Part shown: in pieces, positions 54,896 to 64,000 of the stretch | How the letters are laid out: each line of letters begins with the position of its first letter | Numbering within the stretch: the first letter of the stretch is position 1 | Assembly: GCA_002633025.1 (NCBI GenBank) | Contig: NMRB01000889.1 | Span: forward strand, 74,196-138,195 | Reading direction: 5' to 3' | DNA from: Notospermus geniculatus | Lineage: Eukaryota; Nemertea; Pilidiophora; Heteronemertea; Lineidae | DNA length: 64,000 bases | Notes under the pieces: generated by a model | What the model saw: the letters and a program-made list of their open reading frames with translations, nothing else | Databases searched by the model: none | What the model was told of the DNA's origin: nothing | Translations under genes and position numbers: made by a program

Positions 54896-54989
54896 AAAAT
54901 GCCTCACAAATGCTTCAGATATCATCTTCAACGACAGAGGCTCGGTAAGAGTGCAACAGCAACAATCATGAAAGCAAGTGGGACATGAA

Positions 54990-55816
54990 AATCGTTGGCG
55001 AAGACACTCCGGTCCATCATGGATCTTAGTGCTCAGTCCACTAGGTCAGTCATCGGTGATATTGGAGAGTGAGTAGGCCTACTAGACACCTGATTACCTC
55101 AGGATGTAGGAGGCAAAATCTTAGTCCACTCAATTCTCTCTTAGTTGTAGGCTTAAAAATCTTGTACAAAATGCGTCGTTTTCATGGCAAGTGGGGACAT
55201 CCAGATCAATGGTGAAGACACTCTCTGGTCCATCATTGGCCACGTGCTCAACCTGATGTTGGGGAGCGAGTAGGCCTACTAGACACCTGATCACCTCAGG
55301 ATCTGGCAGGCAAAATCTCAGTCCACTCAATTCTCTCTTCATGGTTGCAGGCTTTCAACGACGACATGACCACTTAGTTCACCACCTGTCAGAAACTTTG
55401 CCACGATCATGTGAATTTCTTTATTTCTAGGCCTAGACCGCTTGCAACATAGAAGCGCATTAAACCGAAGGGGCATCATGTTACCAAGTACAGCCCATAC
55501 CCTCAGAGACCTACCCTGAATTATTTCCTGTAACTAACAACTAAGATTACCAACAAATCTCTCGTAAAATTCCAATTTCACCTGGCTTCATAAAAATCTT
55601 GACAACACCTCGACAATGTTATTAGCAAACAGATGACACAAGCTACATTTTAAATCTGTTAGACCATTGTTACATCCAAACAGTTTTGTCTCATCTACTT
55701 GTAAATGTTTCATAGGTTTTCTTGAGATTCAATATTTTACCAGCCCTAGGGCCTTCACCTGTTGATCCTGTTACAACAAACAGCTTGCCAAAGGACTGGT
55801 ACCAACCCTCTTCAAG
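54990..55816. repeat. Local imperfect direct repeat
   Basis: GTAGGCCTACTAGACACCTG and GGCAAAATCTCAGTCCACTC-type blocks occur twice (about 55070-55140 and 55268-55345). The rest holds nothing recognisable. Confidence 0.65.
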
Positions 55817-57428
55817 TTCAAATTGTTCAAACTTGTGATGTTCCAAATCAGGGAGCGTTTCCACAAGGCCCCTGCAGGATTCTCAGATAATGTGAGGCTT
55901 CTGAACATGCCACGATAAACATCACCAAGCGCTTCACATCACTACCCCAAATCTCTTCCGAAACTGCTCTTGGGAACTTGATGGGCAGCTGATTCAGCTC
56001 TCCTCGCTTGATCCTTCCAGACCAGCTGAGTGTACAAAATGGTGATCCAACTGGGAACAGACTGTGGCCTCACAGCCCCATTCCAGACACAAACAGAAAT
56101 GAACATGCAACCTCTTAGCAACATCCTCGATGAGTCCCAAACTTCTGTTGACAAAATAAGTTGTAACTATAGACAAGGAAGCAGAAGCCTGTAAGGAAGC
56201 AATTCCAATTCAATTTCAATAATTCTGAGACAGCAGATGGCCTAACTCATTAAACTTGAAAGGTGAAACGAACAACCCTCACAGCAGATGGGACTTCCGA
56301 CAATCACCTAAAGATAGTTAAGAGGAAGTATGTACAGACAGACCTTGGCGGGCGCGGGTGGGTCGATGGGTGCGGCACTGACGTAAGATATACAAATGTT
56401 GGGAAAGTAGACACAGTCCTCTGTGGGTGGGTCTTGTTCATTGGCACCAAAAGCAATCTCAGTCAGCCAAATATCTCTGACGCATGGAAAGACCTGGGCC
56501 CAGTTTCACAAAGAATCTTAAGTCTAAAGTTTGACTTAAGTCATCATGTGACCAGATTTCAGCAAATCAGATGAGTTCATTTCAGACTTAAGTTTTTTCT
56601 TAGACTTAAGATTCTTTGTGAAACTGGGCCCTGGCCTGAAAGGTTTTCAGCAACGGGCTGTGAAAGGGTGTCATTGATATTACAGCATTTAGANTTCAAA
56701 TTGTTCAAACTTGTGATGTTCCAAATCAAGGAGCGTTTCCACAAGGCCCCTGCAGGATTCTCAGATAATGTGAGGCTTCTGAACATGCCACGATAAACAT
56801 CACCAAGTGCTTCACATCACTACCCCAAATCTCTTCCGAAACTGCTCTTGGGAACTTGATGGGCAGCTGATTCAGCCCTCCTCGCTTGATCCTTCCAGAC
56901 CAGCTGAGTGTACAAAATGGTGATCCAACTGGGAACAGACTGTGGCCTCACAGCCCCAATTCCAGACACAAACAGAAATTGACAACCTCTTAGCAACATC
57001 CTAGATCAGTCCCAAACTTCTGTCGACCAAAATAAGTTGTAACTATAGACAAGGAAGCAGAAGCCTGTAAGGAAGCAATTCCAATTCAATTTCAATAATT
57101 CTGAGACAGCAGATGGCCTAACTCATTAAACTTGAAAGGTGAAACGAACAACCCTCACAGCAGATGGGACTTCCGACAATCACCTAACGATAGTTAAGAG
57201 GAAGTATGTACAGACAGACCTTGGCGGGCACGGGTGGGTCGATGGGTGCGGCAATGACGTAAGATGTTAACAAATGTTGAGAAAGTAGACACAGTCCTCC
57301 TTGGGTGGGTCTTGTTCATGGCACCAAAAGCAGTCAGCCAAATAACTCTGACGCACGGAAAGATCTGGCCTGAAAAGTTTTTCAGACGGCAGGCTGTGAA
57401 AGGCATCATTGAGATTACAGCATTTAGA
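55817..57428. repeat. Duplication joined by a single N; probable allelic copies
   Basis: Copy A is 55817-56693 and copy B 56695-57428. Copy B begins immediately after the N at 56694. Both start TTCAAATTGTTCAAACTTGT and end ATTACAGCATTTAGA. They are about 96% alike apart from a MITE present only in copy A. No coding content. Confidence 0.9.
56498..56629. mobile_element. Foldback MITE present in one copy and absent in the other
   Basis: GCCCAGTTTCACAAAGAATC pairs with GATTCTTTGTGAAACTGGGC. CCTGG flanks both sides (56493-56497 and 56630-56634). The homologous place in copy B (about 57361-57372) reads GATCTGGCCTGAAAAG with a single CTGG, i.e. an empty site. Confidence 0.92.
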
Positions 57429-57817
57429 TTCCGTGCCAGGTTTCAAAGATCACTGAGATCTCTCCACGGCACGGAACGAAACCCGACATGTGTCAGCCAT
57501 CGAAAGACCAACCAAGAGACACTCAGACGAACAACATCACATTTCCCTGTCCAATACCTACCATTGATTCACGATAGATCTATACCTTGCAAGAATTTTT
57601 TCATGTCTGAATAGTTTGTCCCAGATGGTAGGTTCTCAGAAGTTCATCGCTCGTGGCAAGGGTTGCTTACTGAATAACCAATGTAATTCAAACACTTGGA
57701 CCGGCACGGACTCCGACAGTTCTCGACTATTTCTAGTTATCAAAGCAGGTTATGGACAAGCTCATTCATTTTTCATATCGTTTCTTATACCTATCATTTG
57801 AGCCATTCAAAGACATG
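57429..57817. other. Non-coding, nothing recognised
   Basis: Unique-looking sequence between two duplications. Confidence 0.4.
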
Positions 57818-60500
57818 TTTTTCAGTCCTGGTTTTTGTCTGTTGGGTTTACACTGAGAAGATCATGATGTGAGCCACACCGTGATGAAAGGCCGGAAGTC
57901 CTGGTCGACTATCCTGGCCTCCGGTTCATGAAGAAACACAGACCTGCCCTCGAGACTTGAAACAGAAATCGTTGCTTTGCAGCGAGTTTACCCAAAGCAG
58001 CAACAGCAACACGAAACACGTGATTCGGCGCCGAAGATTTTGAGAATGAACATTCTTTTGCCCAATTCTGTAATATCAAGTTCGTGGGAATATTTCCTGA
58101 CGCCGCGAGAATCATGATCATTTGGTAAATATTCTGATCCGAGTTTCTCTCCATTTCAATCCAGACTTGTGAAATGTGTGATACATCAAGAAAAGGTAAC
58201 TGACCAGGAGCAAGAGCCAACTGATTTGCCGAGAGGTTTGTTCACAAATTGTTAGCAGAGTTTGAACTCCGGTAAGATCACCAATTAGCAGCTTTACCAA
58301 CGACAAGCTCCACACACCTGCAACAATTTGTGGAAAAAATTACCTTGCGAATCGGCCGGAATCCTCCCACTGGTTCGTCTATCAGCAGAAGAAGATTCTG
58401 ATCAATCTCGCACAAACTCAACCAAAAAAGGTTGTACAAAGTCCGCAATTACCGTAAAATGTGAGTGGCAAGACTTCTGTACGTTCTTTTTGTGATCCTG
58501 AGGTAATCAGGGGTTCTCAATGCTCGCTCTCTTCATTTTGTTCAGGTGATGAAGGGAGCAAGCATTAAGACCTCTTGATTACCTCAGATGCTTTTTATGG
58601 ACGTGGTTTCTAACAGACAACAAACACAACAGATCCAAACCTCTAAATAAAAGACAACACTGACAGAAGCAAAATGGATGTAGGTGACAATTTTGGTACA
58701 GCATTGGATACCCTAGACGGCGTCGTCCTGGGAAAGGACTAGGATGGAGATGTCCTGCATTTGATGGCATTGGAACCTCTCTAAAAGGGATGCCTTTTGG
58801 GACAGACAGAAGTTTGATGTCCTTGAAAGAGTGATGTCCGCCTGGGACCAGACCAATAAAGCAGATTCCACTGAAGTTGGTAGCGTGATGTCGTATGACC
58901 ATCGGCAACTAAGGAACAAATCAACCCTAATACCGACAGTCAATAAAACACGTCAGTAATTGCCCTGAACTTTGCCAAACAGCACACAAATAAAACACAT
59001 CTTTGTTCTAAGTCTTGAGGGAATCGAATGGCAGTGGTCTTGATTAGTATGAGTATATTGGTTGTTCCCCTTCCCACCTGGGTCCTGAGCAATCTGTGCT
59101 AGGACCAGCTGGGGCATAACCAAGGGAATACTCGAACGCTCCACCTCATCACGCCAANTTTTTCACTCCTGGTTTTTGTCTGTTGGGTTTAAAGTGCACT
59201 GAGAAGATCATGATGTGAGCCACACCATGATGAAAGGCCGGAAGTCCTGGTTGACTCTCCCGGCCTCCGGTTCATGAAGAAACACAGACCTCCCTCGAGA
59301 CTTGAAACAGAAATTGTTGCTTTGCAGCGAGTTTAACCAAAGCAGCAACAGCAACACGAAACACATGATTCGGCGCCGAAGATTTTGAGAATGAACATTC
59401 TTTTGCCCAAATCTGTAATATCAAGTTCGTGGGAATATTTCCTGACGCCGCGAGAATCATGATCATTCGGTAAATATTCTGATCCGAGCTTCTCTTCATT
59501 TCAATCCAGACTTCTGAAATGTGTGATACATCAAGAAAAGGTAACTGACCAGGAGCAAGAGCTAACTGATTTGCCGAGAGGTTTGTTCACAAATTGTTAG
59601 CAGAGTTTGAACTCCGGTAAGATCACCAATTAGCAGCTTTACCAACGACAAGCTCCACACACCTGCAACAATTTGTGGAAAAAATTACCTTGTGAATCGG
59701 CCGGAATCCTCCCACTGGTTCGTCTATCAGCAGAAGAAGATTCCGATCAATCTCGCACAAACTCAACCAAAAAAGGTTGTACAAAGTCCGCAATTACTGT
59801 ACAATGTGAGTGGCAAGACTTCTGTAAGTTCTTTTTGTCGTTCTGAAGTAATCAGGGCTTCTCAATGCTCGCTCTCTTCATTTTGTTCAGGTGATGAAGG
59901 GAGCAAGCATTAAGACCCCTTGATTACCTCAGATGTTTTTTATGGGATTGTTTCTAACAGACAACAAACACAACAGATCCAAACCTCTAAATAAAAGACA
60001 ACACTGACAGAAGCAAAATGGACAAAGTGACAATTTTGGTACAGCATTGGATACCCTAGACGGGGTCATCTTGGGAAAGGACTAGGAGGGAGATGTCCTG
60101 CATTTGATGGCATTGGAACCTCTCTAAAAGGGATGCCTTTTGGGACAGACAGAAGTTTGATGTCCTTGAAAGAGTGATGTCCGCCTGGGACCAGACCAAT
60201 AAAGCAGATTCCACTGAAGTTGGTAGCGTGATGTCGTATGACCATCGGCAACTAAGGAACAAATCAACCCTAATACCGACAGTCAATAAAACACGTCAGT
60301 AATTGCCCTGAACTTTGCCAAACAGCACACAAATAAAACACATCTTTGTTCTAAGTCTTGAGGGAATCGAATGGCAGTGGTCTTGATTAGTATGAGTATA
60401 TTGGTTGTTCCCCTTCCCACCTGGGTCCTGAGCAATCTGTGCTAGGACCAGCTGGGGCATAACCAAGGGAATACTCGAACGCTCCACCTCATCACGCCAA
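57818..60500. repeat. Second duplication joined by a single N, units of about 1341 bp
   Basis: Copy A is 57818-59157 and copy B 59159-60500. The N at 59158 separates the end of A (ATCACGCCAA) from the start of B (TTTTTCACTCCTGG), and B ends at the same ATCACGCCAA. About 97% identity with small indels (for example TTTACACTGAG against TTTAAAGTGCACTGAG). The recurring short open frames differ only as the copies differ, and none has a recognisable domain. Confidence 0.9.
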
Positions 60501-62227
60501 ACATTCGAGGGATTTGGCTCTCTTTGTTGTCATGTGCACAGAACATAGAAAAAATATCACAAGCATAGCCTTCATAAGGAGCATCACAGCTCCTAATCTC
60601 CAAGTGAGAAAACTTGCACGAAAAGAGGTTGATAAAAGTGCAGGTTGCAGGTTGGTGGTTAGGTTAGTGTCCAATTGGTGAAGTAAAAAGCAGCTACTGT
60701 CGCCTGCTCGTCAACCTGATCACACGAAAAGCCAAGGTCTGGCATTGCTGGGGGTCCAGCTTCTCATGTAATGGTGATGGTCGGCAATCAGCAGGCTGCT
60801 GATATCTTCGAATCAAAGTCATGGCACTTATGACTTTGATATGATAATGAATGTTAGAGGAGCTGGATTGCAGTAGCAAAGCCAGGCCTCTGTGACCTTA
60901 CAAATCGTTTTGTGTATCTTACCTGCCCTTGTGCTGGAAACGCCTTGGTTCAAGTCCTCATTGCCTCTGTCTAAAATAGATAAGAGAGGAAACCTTCTTG
61001 AACTTTTACAACATCAGCCTTTGGAAAACATGAACGGAGGGAGGCAAAATGGTTAGAGGCCAAGAGGTTACAGGCCCTGGCCAAGGCACTACTCTGCCCT
61101 CTCAGTTGGTAAGGAAGGATAAAGTGGTGAATCGCTAAATGAGCTGCTCCTTGAGTTCTCCAAGGTAGTGGAGAGACTGGGGTGATAATGTGTAGCACTT
61201 TGAAGAGTAGAAAGCAGCGCATATAAGGCTCACTTTATCACCGATTTTGGGGTGCACAGCCTCAGCAAGAGAAGTAATATGCAAGCAGAGGGAAGTTTTG
61301 CTTCCATCTTCATCAACGAGCCAATACTTGTATTGAATCAGTCGAACTCTAGAAGCCACGTAAGCTATCAATGCTATTGTAGGAACTGTTGGTTAATTAT
61401 AAAACTTGGGAATAAAGCAGCTGACAGACCCATACATATTTCAATACCCTCTATAATGTAAGATGGATTTTTCACGTCAGAATTACCACAACACGCTGCC
61501 AACAACGACTTTGGAGGCGAAGAAATGAACCAGCATTAAGAACAAGAGGACACTCTGCCAGAACAGGTCTCCTGTCATAACTACAGACTGAGAAGAAGAT
61601 ATCTAAAATGCTGAGCCAATGGACCAATTCTTTGTATCTTTCTGATAATCATACATTCCTTCAAACATTATGACTCCAAGCAGAAGGGAACAAGCTGAAC
61701 TTCAGCCAGGTCTAGACAATGCTACCCCAAATTGTCTGATTGGCTGGCTGAGTCATCACAATCAGGACAAGCATCTGTAACGGTACTCTCTCCTCCCCAC
61801 CGCCAACAGAACCAGAATCGTTAGCGGACATGGTACAAGAGAACGATGGGGTGGTCTTCCAAATGATGCAGGTGAATAATGAAAGACAGAACTGAAAGGA
61901 ATTTCTGGACAACTTTTCTAACTATCTGCACACTTTCTGAGAACACTGTATCAGTCGGGAATGTTTCGAAAATTATTGAGCATATTCTTTCCCAAATTCG
62001 ATCCATACTCTCTTCCACTTTGTTACCACTCCCATAGATAATGTTTTAGCGATGTTACTCATACACCTGAGAGAAAGACCAAAAACCCCTCCATGGCAGT
62101 CAAACGGAATCATGAAGAATATGAGATGATGTGATACAGAATTTTGAAAAGTCTCCACCCACTGTGAGTGCAACCCACAGGCTTTATTTACTAAGCAACC
62201 ATTGCGTTGTGCGGGACCAAGTACAAA
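60501..62227. other. Non-coding stretch with one SINE fragment
   Basis: Apart from the SINE body at 61095-61232 and a box-B-like GGTTCAAGTCCTC at about 60949, nothing is recognised. Confidence 0.5.
61095..61232 (+). mobile_element. tRNA-derived SINE, body and 3' end
   Basis: AATGAGCTGCTCCTTGAGTT, GTGGAGAGACTGGGGTGATA and tail ATATAAGGCTCAC match the family. Confidence 0.78.
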
Positions 62228-62630
62228 GGGGCGATGAGTGGCTTGTTTGGGCACTATGTAGTGGCTTCTTTGCCCTTTGCAGTCAGTGGCTTGTTTCGGC
62301 TACATGACCGACGGCTTGTTTGGGCTTGGTGGTTAGTTGCTTCTTTGGGCCACGTGGTGAGTGACTTCTTTGGGCTGAATGGAGAGGTGCTTGTTTGGGC
62401 TTTGTGGCCAGTTCAGCTGCTTGTTTGGGCTATGTGTAGTGGCTTCTTTAGGCTACAGTTAATGGATTTTTGTGCTTTTGGCCAGTGGCTTCTTTGGGCT
62501 ATGTGGCCAGTCGCTCCTTTGGGCTCTGTGGCAGTTGCTTCTTTAGGCTATGGTCAGTAGCACCTTTGGGCTATGTGGTCAGTCCGTCCTTTGGGCTATG
62601 TGGCCAGTTGCTTCTTTGGGCTAATCTTGG
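62228..62630. repeat. Minisatellite, about 27-30-bp unit
   Basis: About fourteen units of GTGGCTTCTTTGGGCTATGT plus GGCCAGT. The open frames across it (repeating FGLCG/LLWA) are repeat artefacts. Confidence 0.9.
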
Positions 62631-63069
62631 AACCACTCTTATTCACAAGGGTTCCACTACAGAAAGAGAAACAGAAAGCCGATGAGAACAATACCCAATG
62701 GTTTCACTTCCAAGTCCACCTGTTTTTCTTCTAGTTTTCCAAGCAGCTCAGATTTGTTTCTGGTTACCGTATGTGATTTCAATTACGTTGCTGTTCTCTC
62801 CTTTTTGTAGGAGTAAATTCAAGAAAATCTTCCCATGTGTTCCTTGCATTCCTAAGATGAGGAACATTTCCTGAATTAGCGGCATCAATGGTTCCACTTA
62901 GTACGATGGGTACATACTCACAGCCATCTGGTGGGATTTTTTTTCACCAAATCATCACAGTACGGGATCGGCCTCGAGAATCCTGGATTAAGATAACCAA
63001 AATGAAACCACTTGAAAGCCTTCAAGCACTCGAAGCGCTTGCGGCGTGGACTACGCCCATCTTAACCAG
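62631..63069. other. Non-coding, nothing recognised
   Basis: No exon or element is supported. Confidence 0.4.
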
Positions 63070-63262
63070 CAGGCGCAGAGCCAAGGGGGGCACGGCGCAC
63101 CCGCCCCCTTTCAACCAACAAATCTGTAAAATCAGTGAAATTCTGAACTATGGAGCAAATCATTGAAATTCACTGCAGATTTCAATGTTTCATTGAAATT
63201 CACTGCATATTTCAATGTGCACAGTGCACCCCCTCTTTTCCGAAATCGTGGATCCGTCCCTG
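63070..63262. mobile_element. hAT-like MITE with GGATCC-type right end
   Basis: Starts CAGGCGCAGAGCCAAGG and ends CGTGGATCCGTCCCTG, with ACCAG duplicated at 63065-63069 and 63263-63267. A tandem ATTGAAATTCACTGCA pair lies inside. Confidence 0.82.
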
Positions 63263-63280
63263 ACCAGGGCGGGAAGCCTG

Positions 63281-63425
63281 TCAGGCACGGTGGTTGAGCA
63301 CCGGACCCAAGACTGAGAGATCACAGATTCAACTCCGGCTGAGTCACTGTGTATTCTGAAAGTGGAAGTATCAAATGAGCTGTTCCTTGCGTTCCCCCTA
63401 AATGGTTTCAGGAGAGACCACTTAT
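63281..63425 (+). mobile_element. tRNA-derived SINE, diverged
   Basis: GTGGTTGAGCACCGGACCCA head, box-B-like GATTCAACTCCGG, and body AATGAGCTGTTCCTTGCG with AGGAGAGACC. Confidence 0.7.
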
Positions 63426-63586
63426 GCTCGCGCAGCTGAAGACAGACGTGTCCAACACAAACTTTTCTGTCGGTGACTGGACAAACATAATCCTGTATTC
63501 ATAGAAGAAAATGTTGGTGTGTCCTTATGTGGGAAACAACAGATTTCTCGAGGAAAGTTTCAAAATGTGGCATATGAATATTTTAT

Positions 63587-63823
63587 TCAAATCAATGTCG
63601 TCCGTGTAATGTATGGGCTCTCAATGGAGGTACACAGTTTACATCTCTGCTTCTTTGGGGTAGGGTTACAAGCTTTCAAACGCAAAGATGTTTGAATTCT
63701 GCTCTGAAGTTTTTTGATAAACGAGAGATAGGATTGAAGGGGGAAATACGAATTGCTCATAAATCGATGGATATCGGTCTTGCTCTTACGGAATAGGACG
63801 GAGGTGCCGTAACTGGTGGACAA
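63587..63823 (-). pseudogene. Possible Penelope-like retroelement fragment
   Basis: The translated tail KACNPTPKKQRCKLCTSIES resembles the conserved C..RCK.C..I segment that precedes the GIY-YIG region of Penelope-like elements. The upstream part (SVLFRKSKTDIHRF) could be the preceding RR..N-type block. It is short and stops early, so it is a relic at best. No terminal repeats were found. Confidence 0.3.
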
Positions 63824-64000
63824 GAAACAAAGTGATACGCGCTTCTGTTAACTGGAAAGCACGACAAACAAGGAAAATTATATCAACTTCCAATTCTCTT
63901 TATAACTTAATATTATATTGATTGACCAGGCAGGTAATCAACACGGCCAATCAATGGCAGTTGTTGATTTCCGATGGGTAGCCTGCCATATGGCTGCGCG
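63824..64000. other. Right edge, nothing recognised
   Basis: No gene or element seen. Confidence 0.4.

Noticed and set aside
54473-54988. 171-codon plus-strand frame
   Set aside because: Runs through a SINE copy and unrelated sequence; no domain and no splice context.
57909-60286. Minus-strand frames repeated in both copies of the 1341-bp duplication
   Set aside because: Conservation reflects recent duplication or allelism, and the paired frames differ in length and ends between copies.
62207-62685. Open frame of 117 codons with repeated FGL motifs
   Set aside because: Lies entirely in a 27-30-bp tandem repeat.
1-64000. CRISPR arrays, bacterial-type operons, rRNA or intact tRNA genes
   Set aside because: None seen. 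Tandem arrays have contiguous units without unique spacers, and tRNA-like sequences are SINE heads.

Overview
The window is animal nuclear DNA. It has spliced genes with GT-AG introns, no operons, a tRNA-derived SINE family, many short inverted-repeat (MITE-like) elements, minisatellites and recent local duplications. Frequent palindromes such as TACATGTA, TAGGCCTA and TACCGGTA, together with an MTG-family protein very close to its vertebrate homologues, suggest a marine invertebrate, most likely a deuterostome such as an echinoderm or hemichordate. The species cannot be fixed from sequence alone.

Region 1 (1-6.5 kb, minus strand) holds five internal coding exons of an MTG/ETO (RUNX1T1/CBFA2T/nervy) transcriptional co-repressor gene, including the full TAFH (NHR1) domain. 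The gene runs off the left edge, where the NHR2-NHR4 exons should lie. Its first exon was not found.

Region 2 (6.5-31.4 kb) has no exon I can support. It holds tandem duplications, two minisatellites, foldback elements and MITEs with target-site duplications, including a Mutator-like one with a 9-bp duplication and hAT-like ones with 5-bp duplications.

Region 3 (31,372-52,641) is the main discovery: a 21.3-kb CACTA/EnSpm-type DNA transposon. It has CACTG terminal inverted repeats, a perfect 3-bp target duplication (ACT) and subterminal TTTAAG/TTTCAG repeats at both ends. Three intact genes lie inside. A three-exon TNP2-like transposase (1018 aa) and a single-exon coiled-coil protein kinase (381 aa) face right. 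A six-exon coiled-coil protein of 286 aa faces left. All splice phases match and there are no internal stops, although about a dozen smaller repeats have been inserted into the introns and spacers. A kinase and a second spliced accessory protein inside a CACTA element are the candidate undescribed system.

Region 4 (52.6-64 kb) has no supported host gene. It holds a 274-base gap, SINE copies, two minisatellites and two long duplications. In both duplications the second copy starts exactly after a single N, which suggests two haplotypes joined end to end during assembly. One of these pairs shows a MITE present in one copy and absent from the other.
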